A stretch of 64,000 bases of DNA. Origin: Lysobacteraceae bacterium (lineage in GTDB: Bacteria; Pseudomonadota; Gammaproteobacteria; Nitrococcales; AK92). This document shows positions 1 through 9,756 of the stretch, one piece after another. Location of the stretch: contig JAAYIK010000028.1 in assembly GCA_012523465.1 (NCBI GenBank), positions 62,001 to 126,000 on the forward strand, written 5' to 3'. The position numbers and the translations under genes were made by a program. The notes below the pieces were generated by a model. That model made no database searches. It saw only the letters and a program-made list of their open reading frames with translations, and had not been told where the DNA came from. Every line of letters starts with the position of its first letter. Position 1 is the first letter of the stretch.

Positions 1-3000
1 GGCAAAGCAGCGCCTGGTTGACGGCCAGGGTAAAGGGCAGGCGAATGGTGAAAGTGGTCCCCTGTCCGGCCGTGGAATCGATCTCAAGCGTGCCGCCCAG
101 CTGCTTGATCTCGGAGGCAACCACATCCAGGCCGACACCGCGGCCAGCGATCTGGGTCACCTGCTCGGAAGTGGTGAAGCCGGGCTCCAGGATGAACTGC
201 ATCACCTCGCGGTCGGCCAGCGGCGCATCGGCCGGCATCAGCCCGCGCGCGATGGCGCGGCGCCGGATCTCCTCCAGTCGCAGGCCGCGGCCGTCGTCGC
301 TGACACGGATCACCACGTCGGCGCCTTCGCGCGACAAGGCCACCGTGATCTGCCCCTCTTCCGGCTTGCCGGCGGCGCGGCGCTCGGCCGGGGTCTCGAT
401 GCCGTGGGCAACGGCGTTGCGCAGCATGTGCTCCAGTGGCGCGGTGACGCGCTCCAGCACCGTGCGGTCCATTTCGCCGCGGGCCCCCTGCACCACCAGC
501 TGCGCCTTCCTGCCCAGCTCCAGGCAAGTCTGGCGCACGATGCGCCGCATGCGCGGCACCAGGTTGGCGAAGGGCACCATGCGGGTGCGCATCAGGCCGT
601 CCTGCAGCTCGGTATTGACCCGCGACTGCTGCAGCAGCAGGGTCTCGGACTCCCGCGTCAGGTTATCCAGCAGGTTCTGGATGCTGACCAGGTCGTTGGT
701 TGACTCTGCCAGTGCCCGCGACAGTTCCTGCAGGCGGGAGAAGCGGTCCAGCTCCAGCGGGTCAAACTCCTCCGCTGCCTCATCCGGCTTCTCGTAGCCG
801 CGATCGAAACGGTAGAGGATCTGGGCCTCGGTCTCGATCTCCATTTCCCGCAGCTGCTCGCGAAGCCGCGCCACCGTCTGCTCCAGCTCGCCGAGGTTGA
901 AGCGCATGGCACCGATCTGCTGCTCCAGCCGCGCCCGGTAGATGCTGATCTCACCGGCCAGGTTGACCATGTTGTCCAGCAAATCGGCCCGCACCCGCAC
1001 CATGTCGGAGCTGCCGCCGGAACGCGCCGGTACCGCCGGCTCCGGCTCCGGCGCCGCTTCCGCAGCCTCCGCCGGAGCGGCCGCCTGCCGTTCCGGCTCC
1101 GGGGCGACCGGGGGCTCGGTCGGCGCCGCGACCGGCACGATGAGCTCGGCATCGTCGACCGCAGCCGCCATCGGCTGCTCGCGGTAGGTCTCGATGGCCG
1201 CCAGCAAGTCTTTGGCCGGGCTTGGCTGCTGGCCGGCAGCCGCCTGCTCCAGCTGGCTGCTCAGGCGGTCGTGAATCCGCTCCAGCAGATCGAACAGGCT
1301 GACGGTGACGGCAGCCTGGCCCTGCTGCACGCTCGCCAGCAAGGTCTCCAGGGCATGGCTCAGGTCCGCAATGGCGGCAAATCCCGCCATCCGCGCGCCG
1401 CCCTTGAGGGTATGCAGCGCGCGCTGCAAATCGGTGATGCGCTCCTCGTTGTCGGGCTCGTTTTGCCAGCGCTCCAGCGCGGCTTCGGTCGCCTCCAGGA
1501 TCTCCGCCGCCTCTTCCAGGAAGACCTGCACCAGCTCGGTGTCGGCCGGTTCCGCCGGTGGCGCGGCCGCGGCCGGCTGCTCCGATCCGCCACGCAGCCT
1601 GACAATGGCCTCCATCAGCTCTTCCGGCAACGTCGGCAGGCTGCCGTCTCTGGCCGTCGCCAGCATCTCCTGGAGGCCGTCGACGCAGCCGTGCAACAGG
1701 TTGAAGAAGGCGTCGTCGGCAGCGACGTTCCGGCTGGCCACGTCTGCCGCCAGGCTCTCCAGGGCATGGCAGAAACTGGCGATGGCCTCGAAGCCGGCCA
1801 GGCGGGCGCCCCCCTTAAGGGTATGTAGCGAGCGGTGCAGCTCGCTAAGGCAGGCCTCGTGCTCGGTTTCCGGCTGCTGCTCCCAGCGGTCCACGGTCAT
1901 CTCGAGGAAGCGCAGAATGTCTTCCGCTTCCTCAAGGAACAGCGCTGCCAGATCCAGATCAATGTCGACGGCCGCCGAGCCCTGCTCGGCGCTGGGCTCG
2001 GCCGACGCCGACGGCGTTTCATCCTCGGCGGGCGCGCTCGCAGCCAACGCCGCCAGCGCCGCATCGACGCGCGCGAGCAGCGATTCGGTGTCCGGCCACT
2101 GCGGCGCCGGCTCGGCCAGCTGCCTCACCACCTCCTGCACCAGTGCCACGCCCTCCTCGAGCAACCCCAGCTCTGCTTCCTGCAGCGGCCGGCTGCTCTG
2201 GTGGTGTTGCTCCGCCAGCAATTCCAGCTTGCGCCCGAGCTGAGCGATGGGCGTGACATCGGCCATGCGGGCGCTGCCAGTGAGCGTATGCAGCGCCCGG
2301 ATCAGCGCTTCGCTGACCGGGATCGGCTGCGGCGCCTCGCGCGACGCGGTAATGAACGCGCTGACCACGGCTAGGTGGTCGGCGGTCTCGCGCCGGAAGA
2401 TGTCGTAAAGCACCGGGTCCATGCCGGCTTCAGCAACCGGCTGCTCGGCGGCCTCTGGTTCGACCGCAACTTCCGCGTTGGCCGCGCTATCGTCGCCAGT
2501 CTGCTCTAGCGGCTGCAATACCGGCACGCCGCAATCGCTGTCATCGGCGTGGGCAAGCTCCGTCGCCTGCTCTTCCGGCTGCGCCTCCGGCGCGCGCGGC
2601 TCCGCCGCAGGCGCTACCTCGGCCACTGACGCCGGCCGGGGCTGCCCTTCGTCGGGCCGGTCGGGCCCAGGCTCCCCTGCCGCCAGCTCGGCCCGGGCAT
2701 CGGCCGCGTCGGCTTCAGCCGCCTCGGCTTGAGGCAGCTCCGCAACGGGCCGCGCCGGCGCGAGCCCACCAGCCGGCTCAGCGGACGGCTCCACCGGCAA
2801 CGGCTCGGGCCCGGCAAACGGCTGCTGGCCGACCGCGACGGATTCGGACGTGGCCGGAGCCGTTGCCGGCGCCACGCTCGACGGAAGGGCAGCCGGCGCA
2901 GCCGCCTGCCCTGGCTGGGCCAGCGCTTCGGCCCGTCGCATCAGGGCAAGGATGTCCTGCTGCGGCGCCGGGCCGCCTTGGATCTGCTCGATCAGCGCCG

Positions 3001-5212
3001 GCAGCACGGCGATGGTCTCGGCAACCAGGGCGTGAATTTCCGGACCTTGCTGGACCGTTCCATCCAGCACCCGGTTGAGCAGGTTCTCCACGCTCCAGGC
3101 CAACTCACCCAGCAGCAGCGCGCCCGCAAGGCGCCCGCTGCCCTTGAGCGTGTGGTACATGCGCCGGACCGTCACCAGCGCATCGTTGTCATCCGGGTTG
3201 GCACGCCAGCGAGGAAATTCCTCCTGCAGCGTCTCGAGGACTTCCTGGGCCTCCTCGACGAAGATTTCGAGGATCTCGGGATCGATTTCGTCGGCCATGA
3301 CCGGCACGTCGTAATCGATCCGTCCCGATTTCTTTGCCGCCGGCGCCGCAGGCGAGGCCGGAGGCGGCTCGGGCTGCGCAGCAGGTTGCGGCGCAGCCGC
3401 TGGAGCGGCCTCGACCGTCTCCTCCGGCGGCGGCTCGGCAGCGATCTCGACAGGCTCGGGTTCCTCGGCCGTCGCCGCGTCCAGGACCGCCGGCGCGGCC
3501 GCGGCCGGCGCCAGCGCAGCATCGAGCCGCGCCAGAGCGGCGTCGACCTGGTCCAGCACCCGCTGCGGCGGCCGGTGGCCGTCGCGCACCGCCTCCAGGT
3601 AGTATTCGACACCGGCCAGGACCTCGGCCAGGGTGTCCAGCACGTCCTGCTCGGGCAGCGGCAGGCTGGGTTGGAGCCGGGCGGTGACATGGCTGGCCAA
3701 GGCCGCCAGCTGATCAGCAGGCCTGGCCTGCTCCAGCATGCGCAGCGTCCGCGCCAGCTTGTCGAACTGCTCGGCGATGGCCGCACCGCCAGCGCCGGTG
3801 CCGGCATCGAGCATGGCGGAGACCGCTTCCTTCGCCCGGCCGATGTCGGCCACCACCTCGGCAATAGCGGTGCCGTAGATGGCGTGGTACTCGGCGGCGG
3901 GCAGGCGGGACTGCGGCTCGGCCGGCCGCTCGCCCTCCTCGGCCTTTTCCTCGTCGGCCGTATAACCGGCGCTGAAGCCGTCGATGGCGGCATCGACCCG
4001 CAGCAGGGCCTCGGCGATCTGCAGGACGACCGCCTCGTCCGGGGTCAGGGTACCGTCAAGCAGGGCTTCGATCCACTGGATCTGCTCCTGGATCTGCCGC
4101 CGCGGCTCGCCCAGCCCCAGCATCCCCAAGGTATCGGCCACCTGGCGCAGGCCCTCGACCAGGGAGCGCAGTCGCTCGGCGTCGGTAAAGCCGCTGCGGG
4201 TGTACAAATCCAAGCTGTCCTTGGCGGTGGCCAGGTCGTCCTTGAGGATCTCCGCCACGGTCTGCAGCGTCTGCCGGCTGGGCGCGGCCAGGTTGCGCCG
4301 TGCGCTGTCAAGCTGCTGCTCGTCCGGCAGCAGCTGCTTGAGGCCGTAGCGCTCTTGTATGGCGATAACCCGCGCATTGTCGCTGCGGGCGCGTGCCAGG
4401 TAGTAGAGCAGATTCTTCAGCAGCTCTTGGCGCGGCTTGGCGACCAGCTCTGCTTCGCCCAGCTCGGCAGCGCGGCGAATCTCCCGGTCGATCTGCCCCA
4501 GCACCGAGCGCACGGCCGCCGCGTTGTCGAGGGCCCCTTCCTGCAGGGCCTCGACCAGGCCGGCAGCAAGCCACCACAGGTCGCCCACCGAAGCGTCGAA
4601 GGTCGCCGCGTCGAGGGCATCCAACACGTCACGCATCCGGGCCAGGCTACCGGCGACGTCCTGCTGCCGAATCACCCCTAGCAAGCCCAGCTGGAATCGG
4701 CTGCGCAGGCGGCGCGCCGCCTGCGACAGCGGTTCGCCCGTGGCCGGGGGCCGGCTCCGATGCCCCTTAGGCCGCGCCGCATCGAGATCGAATACCGCAT
4801 GCTCGGTCAGCAGGCCGGCATTGCGGACGGCGCGCAGCTCGTTGAGCAGCGGCAGCAACAACACGGGCGCGTCGCGCAAGCCCCCCTGGACACGCTCCAG
4901 GTAACCACCCAGCTGGATGATGGCCTGCATCAGCACTTGCAAGGCATCGTTCGGCTGGCGCACCTCGCCCTGCAGCAGCGCGGCCACCACCTGCTCCATC
5001 TCTTCCACCAGCATGGCGGCGCCGAACAGCTCGAGCATCTGCAAGATGCCCCGCACCTGGTGCAGGTGCGAGCCACAGAACTGGAGGTAGGTGCTGTCGC
5101 TGGTGTCCTGGCTGTAGGTTTCCAGCGCCTCTGCGGCCTGGCGCAGAGTCTCGTCCAATTCCTTCCGCACCCAGCTCAGGGTGCTGTGATTGTTTCCCGT
5201 GGGCTTGCTCAT
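1..5212 (-). CDS. chpA: ChpA, hybrid chemotaxis histidine kinase of type IV pili (3' end missing)
   Basis: This is the CheA-like kinase of the Pil-Chp pathway, which passes PilJ signals to the receivers PilG and PilH. The frame is open from an ATG at 5212 to the window edge, about 1737 codons. Four canonical phosphotransfer sites are visible: HTLKGSGRL (His687), HTLTGSARM (His975), HTLKGGARL (His1130) and HTLKGGARM (His1267). They are separated by long Ala/Pro/Glu-rich linkers. The first 600 residues look like the FimL/ChpA N-terminal region, with a degenerate site near HLHQVRG. A dimerisation helix near residue 1400 is followed by the ATPase N box (Asn1599), the DDGRG box (Asp1639) and the GRGVGLD box near 1688. 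The CheW-like and receiver domains expected in this family lie beyond the edge. The start is 18 bases after the pilK stop. Confidence 0.95.
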   Translation of the reverse strand, partial: MSKPTGNNHSTLSWVRKELDETLRQAAEALETYSQDTSDSTYLQFCGSHLHQVRGILQMLELFGAAMLVEEMEQVVAALLQGEVRQPNDALQVLMQAIIQLGGYLERVQGGLRDAPVLLLPLLNELRAVRNAGLLTEHAVFDLDAARPKGHRSRPPATGEPLSQAARRLRSRFQLGLLGVIRQQDVAGSLARMRDVLDALDAATFDASVGDLWWLAAGLVEALQEGALDNAAAVRSVLGQIDREIRRAAELGEAELVAKPRQELLKNLLYYLARARSDNARVIAIQERYGLKQLLPDEQQLDSARRNLAAPSRQTLQTVAEILKDDLATAKDSLDLYTRSGFTDAERLRSLVEGLRQVADTLGMLGLGEPRRQIQEQIQWIEALLDGTLTPDEAVVLQIAEALLRVDAAIDGFSAGYTADEEKAEEGERPAEPQSRLPAAEYHAIYGTAIAEVVADIGRAKEAVSAMLDAGTGAGGAAIAEQFDKLARTLRMLEQARPADQLAALASHVTARLQPSLPLPEQDVLDTLAEVLAGVEYYLEAVRDGHRPPQRVLDQVDAALARLDAALAPAAAAPAVLDAATAEEPEPVEIAAEPPPEETVEAAPAAAPQPAAQPEPPPASPAAPAAKKSGRIDYDVPVMADEIDPEILEIFVEEAQEVLETLQEEFPRWRANPDDNDALVTVRRMYHTLKGSGRLAGALLLGELAWSVENLLNRVLDGTVQQGPEIHALVAETIAVLPALIEQIQGGPAPQQDILALMRRAEALAQPGQAAAPAALPSSVAPATAPATSESVAVGQQPFAGPEPLPVEPSAEPAGGLAPARPVAELPQAEAAEADAADARAELAAGEPGPDRPDEGQPRPASVAEVAPAAEPRAPEAQPEEQATELAHADDSDCGVPVLQPLEQTGDDSAANAEVAVEPEAAEQPVAEAGMDPVLYDIFRRETADHLAVVSAFITASREAPQPIPVSEALIRALHTLTGSARMADVTPIAQLGRKLELLAEQHHQSSRPLQEAELGLLEEGVALVQEVVRQLAEPAPQWPDTESLLARVDAALAALAASAPAEDETPSASAEPSAEQGSAAVDIDLDLAALFLEEAEDILRFLEMTVDRWEQQPETEHEACLSELHRSLHTLKGGARLAGFEAIASFCHALESLAADVASRNVAADDAFFNLLHGCVDGLQEMLATARDGSLPTLPEELMEAIVRLRGGSEQPAAAAPPAEPADTELVQVFLEEAAEILEATEAALERWQNEPDNEERITDLQRALHTLKGGARMAGFAAIADLSHALETLLASVQQGQAAVTVSLFDLLERIHDRLSSQLEQAAAGQQPSPAKDLLAAIETYREQPMAAAVDDAELIVPVAAPTEPPVAPEPERQAAAPAEAAEAAPEPEPAVPARSGGSSDMVRVRADLLDNMVNLAGEISIYRARLEQQIGAMRFNLGELEQTVARLREQLREMEIETEAQILYRFDRGYEKPDEAAEEFDPLELDRFSRLQELSRALAESTNDLVSIQNLLDNLTRESETLLLQQSRVNTELQDGLMRTRMVPFANLVPRMRRIVRQTCLELGRKAQLVVQGARGEMDRTVLERVTAPLEHMLRNAVAHGIETPAERRAAGKPEEGQITVALSREGADVVIRVSDDGRGLRLEEIRRRAIARGLMPADAPLADREVMQFILEPGFTTSEQVTQIAGRGVGLDVVASEIKQLGGTLEIDSTAGQGTTFTIRLPFTLAVNQALLC

Positions 5213-5229
5213 GATGGCACCCGATGCCT

Positions 5230-6126
5230 TCAAGTTGTGCGCTGAAACGCCAGCACATCCAGACTGCCGGTCCGCGTCATCAGCGGGTGCTCCCAACCGA
5301 TGACCTCTCCCGCCCCCAGAATCAGGACACCGCCCTCTCGCAACGGCTGCACCAGCCCATCCAGTATCTTCCGCCGCGTCGGCTGGTCGAAGTAGATCAG
5401 GACGTTCTGGCAATAAATCAGGTCCATGCTGCGCGGCGGGGCGCTAGCAGCATGAAGAATGTTGAACTGGGCAAAGCAGACACGCCAGCGCAGGCTATCG
5501 ACGATGCGGAACTTGCCGTCGGGCAGCTGTTCGGTATAGCGGCTGCGCAGCTCGGGCGGGATCTGCTCGTAGCGCCGCTTGGGATAGAGTGCTTGTCGCG
5601 CCGTCGCCAGCGAGTGCAGGCTGATGTCGGAGCCGGTCACGCCGTAGCGAAGCGGCACCCCGCAACGGCGAAAATAATCGTCGGCCAGCATTGCCAGCGT
5701 GAACGCCTCCTCCCCGGTGGCGCCGCCGGCGCTCCAGATGTGCGCCTGACCGCCGGCGCGGATTCGCTCCGCCATGCGCGGCAAGCATTGCTCGACCACC
5801 AGCTCCAGGCTGCGCGGATCGCGGAAGAAGCGGGTTTCGTGGACGGTGAGCCGATCGACCAGCGCCGCCCACTCGACGTTGCCGGCTAGTCCCGAGGTGA
5901 CGAACTCATAGTACGAGCGATAGTCCCGGTAGCCCAGCTCGCGCATGCGCAGCCCCACGCTGGTGGCAAGAAACGATTTGCGTTCCTTGGGCATGTGCAT
6001 GCCGGTGCGCTCGCGCAGCAACTCCGTCCACTGGAGGAAATCCGCTTCGCTCATCGCCGGCAGCGGTTGCAGGCCCGACCAGACGGCCGGGTCTGCCGAC
6101 GCTTTTGCGGTGGCCATCGACACCAC
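5230..6126 (-). CDS. pilK: PilK, CheR-type protein-glutamate methyltransferase
   Basis: Predicted SAM-dependent methyltransferase that modifies glutamates on the pilus chemoreceptor PilJ. The 298 residues start with a helical CheR N domain (SEADFLQWTELLRERTGMHM) and continue into a methyltransferase fold with WSAGGATGEEAFTLAM as the SAM loop and DLIYCQNVLIYFD late in the fold, as in CheR. The GTG at 6126 lies 4 bases after GAGGG, and the in-frame ATG at 6117 lies 10 bases after it, so either could be the start. The gene sits 9 bases after pilJ and is clearly co-transcribed with it. Position and motifs both fit PilK. Confidence 0.92.
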   Translation of the reverse strand: MVSMATAKASADPAVWSGLQPLPAMSEADFLQWTELLRERTGMHMPKERKSFLATSVGLRMRELGYRDYRSYYEFVTSGLAGNVEWAALVDRLTVHETRFFRDPRSLELVVEQCLPRMAERIRAGGQAHIWSAGGATGEEAFTLAMLADDYFRRCGVPLRYGVTGSDISLHSLATARQALYPKRRYEQIPPELRSRYTEQLPDGKFRIVDSLRWRVCFAQFNILHAASAPPRSMDLIYCQNVLIYFDQPTRRKILDGLVQPLREGGVLILGAGEVIGWEHPLMTRTGSLDVLAFQRTT

Positions 6127-6135
6127 CTGTCCCTC

Positions 6136-8208
6136 TTACGGTCCCTCTTGCTCGGGCAGCTTGAAGCCAGCCACGGAATTGCGCAGCTCGTTGGCCAGCT
6201 CGGCCAGGTTGCCGATGCTGGTCGCCGTTTCGTTGGTGCCCGCGGAGGTCTGCGCCGTGATCTCCTGAATCACATTCATCGTGTCGGAGATGTTCGCGGC
6301 CGCATTGGCCTGCTGCTTGGCCGCCTCGGAAATGCTCTGGATGAGGCCGGCCAGGTGCTTAGAAACGTTCTCGATCTCCCGCAGCGCGTCGCCCGCGGCC
6401 TCGGCCAGCTTGGCGCCGGCCACCACGCCCGCGGTGCTTTGCTCCATGGAAATGATGGCCTCGTTGGTGTCGGTCTGGATGGTCTTGACCAGCGCCTCGA
6501 TTTGCTTGGTGGCGTTACTGGAGCGCTCCGCCAGGCGCTGCACTTCGTCCGCGACCACCGCGAAGCCGCGGCCGGCCTCGCCCGCCATGGCCGCCTGAAT
6601 GGAAGCGTTGAGCGCCAGGATGTTGGTCTGGTCGGCGATGTCGTTGATCAGCTCGACGATGTTGCCGATCTCCTGGGACGATTCGCCCAGTCGCTTGATG
6701 CGCTTGGAGGTCTCCTGGATTTGCTCGCGGATGGTGTCCATGCCCTCGATGGTGCGCCGCACCGTGTCGGCGCCGCGCACGGCCAGATCCACCGACTGCT
6801 GAGCAACGCGAGCGGATTCCTCGGCGTTGCGAGACACCTGGTCGATGGACACCGCCATCTCGTTCACCGCTGCCGATACCGCGGTAATCTGATGGGCCTG
6901 GTGATCCGAGGCTTCAGCCAGGTGCATGGCGGTGGCCTGGGTCTGCTGTGCCGCCGCCGATACCTGAACCGACGTCTCGTTGATGGTCATGACCAGGGTG
7001 CGGAGCGCCTCGGTGGCGTCGTTGAAAGCGTCGGCAATGGCGCCGGTGATTTCCTCACCCACCGTCGCCTGCTTGGTCAGGTCACCCTCCTTCAGCCCTT
7101 CGATCTCGTCCAGCAGCTTGAGGATGGCCTCTTGGTTGCGGCGGGAGATCTCGTCGGTGCGGCGGCGTTCCTCTTCCTTGGCCGCCAGCTCGGCGCGGGT
7201 CACGACGCGCACGGCAAAACCGCGGAAGAACAGCATGATGAAGGCGGCGGCGCCAAAGGCATAGCCATACCAGCCCTGGATAGGTCGCTCGCTCTCCAGC
7301 GCCTGGTAGCGGGTGAGCAGGTGGTCGGTGGTGGCCAGCAGGATGGTGGTTTCGACGAAAATGCTGTCGGCGGCGGTACGCACGCGGTACAGCTCGGGCG
7401 AGCGGGCCAGGACCTCGTTGACCTGAGTACGCATGCTGCCGTAGAGCGCATCGATAGCCTGCAGCTGCTGGCGGGCAGCGGCGTCGGTCACCGCAGCCAC
7501 GCGCAGACTGTTGTCGCCGTGCAGGAGCGCGTTGAGACTGCGCGCCATTTCCTCGGCGCTGACGCCGAGCCGCTCGGCGGCGGTGATGTTGCCTATGCCG
7601 CCTTGCAGCAGCTCGGTCAGGTGGCGGCCGATCCGCTCGGCGGCAACCACCTGGCGGCCAGCCAGGGCAATCTGGTTGCGCTCGGCGCCTGCCGCCACCA
7701 GCCGGGCGACCAGGCCTTCGGCCATTTCCTGCAGCCGCGGCGCTTTGGCGCGGAACTCTTCGCCCAGCTCGTTGACCGCGATGACCATCTGGCGCCGGGC
7801 GAGTATGTCCTCGATGTGCAGCTTGACCGTGTTCCAGGTACGCAGGACCTTGTTGAGGGCGCTTTCGGCATCCTCGGAAACGGCGGCGGTAGGCGGCAGG
7901 CCGCTGCCGGCCGGATCGCCGTTGGCCAGCACGTTGATATGCTCCTCCAGCTCCCGGCTGGCGGACTCCAGCATGAAGAACGCGTCGATCTTGCCGTTGG
8001 CGGCCTCCGACGCGTTCTTGCCGATGGTCTGCGACAGCACCCGGACCGCTTCGGCGCGGCGGATGTACTCGCGATCGAATTGTGCGTGGTAGGCTACGTA
8101 GGCGAAGCTAGCCACCATCAAGCCCAGGCTGATGATGAACAGCGCGCCCAAGACATTGGCGGCCCGCTGCGCGGCGCGCGCCGGTTGAGACCCCTTTGAA
8201 CCCTTCAT
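6136..8208 (-). CDS. pilJ: PilJ, methyl-accepting chemoreceptor of the Pil-Chp system
   Basis: Membrane chemoreceptor that feeds ChpA. The 690 residues have a short cytoplasmic N-terminus, a first membrane helix at about 20-42, a periplasmic PilJ-type sensor region of about 270 residues, a second membrane helix near 315-335 (GYAFGAAAFIMLFF), a HAMP-like linker and a long signalling coiled coil. The hairpin tip near residues 525-560 reads DQTNILALNASIQAAMAGE then GRGFAVVADEVQRLAERS, the classic MCP core. Length matches the usual PilJ of about 680 residues. It lies between pilI and pilK, with a 112-base gap after pilI in which I see no other gene. Confidence 0.95.
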   Translation of the reverse strand: MKGSKGSQPARAAQRAANVLGALFIISLGLMVASFAYVAYHAQFDREYIRRAEAVRVLSQTIGKNASEAANGKIDAFFMLESASRELEEHINVLANGDPAGSGLPPTAAVSEDAESALNKVLRTWNTVKLHIEDILARRQMVIAVNELGEEFRAKAPRLQEMAEGLVARLVAAGAERNQIALAGRQVVAAERIGRHLTELLQGGIGNITAAERLGVSAEEMARSLNALLHGDNSLRVAAVTDAAARQQLQAIDALYGSMRTQVNEVLARSPELYRVRTAADSIFVETTILLATTDHLLTRYQALESERPIQGWYGYAFGAAAFIMLFFRGFAVRVVTRAELAAKEEERRRTDEISRRNQEAILKLLDEIEGLKEGDLTKQATVGEEITGAIADAFNDATEALRTLVMTINETSVQVSAAAQQTQATAMHLAEASDHQAHQITAVSAAVNEMAVSIDQVSRNAEESARVAQQSVDLAVRGADTVRRTIEGMDTIREQIQETSKRIKRLGESSQEIGNIVELINDIADQTNILALNASIQAAMAGEAGRGFAVVADEVQRLAERSSNATKQIEALVKTIQTDTNEAIISMEQSTAGVVAGAKLAEAAGDALREIENVSKHLAGLIQSISEAAKQQANAAANISDTMNVIQEITAQTSAGTNETATSIGNLAELANELRNSVAGFKLPEQEGP

Positions 8209-8320
8209 ATCCTGGACCCCTGTCGGACGGATCTTGCCACCGAGTGGCGAGTTTGCGTTGTTTTTCTAATCGTTGCTGCGGTCAACCGAGCAAGCATGCC
8301 TGCCCCCTGGGCTGCGCCGA

Positions 8321-8866
8321 TCAGCCGGCGACCTTGAGAAAATTCGGATGCGTCGCCAACGCGCGCATGCTGAAAACCAGCCAGAGGCTGCCATCGCGGG
8401 CGAAGGCGCCGGTGACGAAAGGCCGCAGCTCCTCGCCCAGATCGGCAGGCACGTCGGTTCTCTCTTCGTCGAAGAAGTGCCGCATCCCCAGCACCTCATC
8501 GACCAGCAATCCTGCCTGCACGCCTTCCTGCTGGATGACGACCACCCGGCTCAAGCGCGTCATCAGCACAGAATGCCGGCCCAGGAATCCCCCCAGGTCC
8601 ATGATCGGCAACAAATTGCCCCGCACATTGGCGATCCCGCGCACCCAGGGCTTGGTATGCGGCACGGGCGACAGGGCGGGACAAGTCAGGATTTCGGAGA
8701 CCTCGCCAAGGGCCGCGACCAGGCGCCGGGCACCGAGCCGAATGCCAACCCCGGCCCACTGCTGTCGCACTTCCTCCACCACCGGCAACGCGGTCTCGCG
8801 CTGCCGGGCGCGCCGGTCGAGCGCCGCCAGCGTGGCAAAAGCCGGATCGGCTGCTTGGGCCTTCAT
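8321..8866 (-). CDS. pilI: PilI, CheW-like coupling protein
   Basis: Adaptor predicted to link PilJ to ChpA. The 181 residues form one CheW domain: a variable N-terminal stretch, GVGIRLGARRLVAALGEVSEIL at the start of the first beta barrel, WVRGIANVRGNLLPIMDL in the region that binds receptor and kinase, and GLLVDEVLGMRHF near the end. WVRGIANVRG is a typical CheW/PilI signature. The ATG at 8866 is 10 bases after the pilH stop, consistent with one transcript. No unusual residues seen. Confidence 0.93.
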   Translation of the reverse strand: MKAQAADPAFATLAALDRRARQRETALPVVEEVRQQWAGVGIRLGARRLVAALGEVSEILTCPALSPVPHTKPWVRGIANVRGNLLPIMDLGGFLGRHSVLMTRLSRVVVIQQEGVQAGLLVDEVLGMRHFFDEERTDVPADLGEELRPFVTGAFARDGSLWLVFSMRALATHPNFLKVAG

Positions 8867-8876
8867 ATCCCGTAGC

Positions 8877-9242
8877 CTAGCCCGCCAGCGCCGACTTGAT
8901 CTTGGCCAGCAGCTCTTCCTCGGTGACCGGCTTGGTGATGTAGTCCTTGGCGCCCTGGCGCATGGCCCAGATCCGGTCGGTATCCTGATCCTTGGTGCTG
9001 ATCATCACGATCGGGATCGCGGAGGTCGCCGGATCCTTGCTTAGCTTGCGCGTCGCCTGGAAGCCGTTCACGCCGGGCATGACGATATCCATGAGGATGA
9101 CGTCGGGCGCAAGCTCCTTCGCCATGCGCATCCCTTCCTCGCCGTTCACCGCCACGCTGACCTGGTAGCCATACTTCTCGAGCATGGTCCTGAGCACGTG
9201 GGTTTCGGTCGGAGAGTCATCAACGATTAGAACTCGCGTCAT
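8877..9242 (-). CDS. pilH: PilH, single-domain response regulator
   Basis: CheY-like receiver of 121 residues, one of the two outputs of ChpA. The acidic pocket is Asp8 and Asp9, the phosphorylation site is Asp52 in VILMDIVMPG, the switch Ser/Thr pair is in MISTKD (82-83) and the conserved lysine is Lys104 in ITKPVTEEE. In Pseudomonas PilH opposes or sinks PilG signalling and favours retraction, and I infer the same here. It lies between pilG and pilI, about 110 bases after pilG. That gap contains a T-rich stretch but no convincing terminator. Confidence 0.93.
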   Translation of the reverse strand: MTRVLIVDDSPTETHVLRTMLEKYGYQVSVAVNGEEGMRMAKELAPDVILMDIVMPGVNGFQATRKLSKDPATSAIPIVMISTKDQDTDRIWAMRQGAKDYITKPVTEEELLAKIKSALAG

Positions 9243-9351
9243 GAAATGCCTCTCAAGCCTTATTGGTTTTTGCTTCGCTGCCGTGCCGGCGAGTTACGCC
9301 GCCTTTCGCCGGCACGCTTTTTATCTTCCCTGAAGTCGCCTTCCCTATCCT

Positions 9352-9756
9352 TTACGCAGCCGTACGCAGGTGGCGCCTGATCGCGTTGAGCAGTTCATCA
9401 CGCGTAAACGGCTTGGTCAGGTACTCCTCCGAGCCGACGATGCGGCCGCGGGCCCGGTCGAACAATCCGTCCTTGCTGGAAAGCATGATGACAGGCGTAC
9501 CTTTGAATGCCTGGCTGTTCTTGATGAGGGCGCAGGTTTGGTATCCGTCGAGCCGGGGCATCATGATGTCGATGAAGATGATATCCGGCCGGTGATCGGC
9601 GATTTTGGCCAACGCCTCGAAGCCATCGGTGGCGGTTATGACGTCACAACCTTCTTTCTTGAGCAGCGTCTCTGCCGTACGGCGAATGGTCTTGCTGTCG
9701 TCGATGACCATCACCTTCAATCCGGGGAATTCCCCGTTGGCGTTTTCCTGTTTCAC
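9352..9756 (-). CDS. pilG: PilG, single-domain response regulator
   Basis: CheY-like receiver of 134 residues and first gene of the pil-chp operon. Asp19 and Asp20, Asp63 (IFIDIMMPRLDGYQTC), Ser93/Ser94 and Lys115 are all present. The core VIDDSKTIRRTAETLLKK is close to Pseudomonas PilG. I chose the GTG at 9756 because GAGGG lies 5 bases upstream and the length then matches the usual 135. An in-frame GTG at 9777 would add seven residues but has a poorly spaced AGGG. In Pseudomonas PilG drives pilus extension and acts with FimV and CyaB. That role is known for the family and not shown here. Confidence 0.93.
   Translation of the reverse strand: MKQENANGEFPGLKVMVIDDSKTIRRTAETLLKKEGCDVITATDGFEALAKIADHRPDIIFIDIMMPRLDGYQTCALIKNSQAFKGTPVIMLSSKDGLFDRARGRIVGSEEYLTKPFTRDELLNAIRRHLRTAA

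Noticed and set aside
1403-3160. Apparent internal repeats in chpA (four similar segments with HTLxGG)
   Set aside because: They are separate phosphotransfer domains of one protein and not DNA-level tandem repeats.
2729-4681. Long plus-strand open frame of 650 codons
   Set aside because: It lies entirely antisense to chpA, whose frame has recognised domains. The translation is Arg/Gly/Gln-rich with no motif, a usual shadow in high-GC DNA.
5995-8199. Plus-strand open frame of 734 codons
   Set aside because: Antisense to pilJ over its full length, low-complexity composition and no ribosome binding site.
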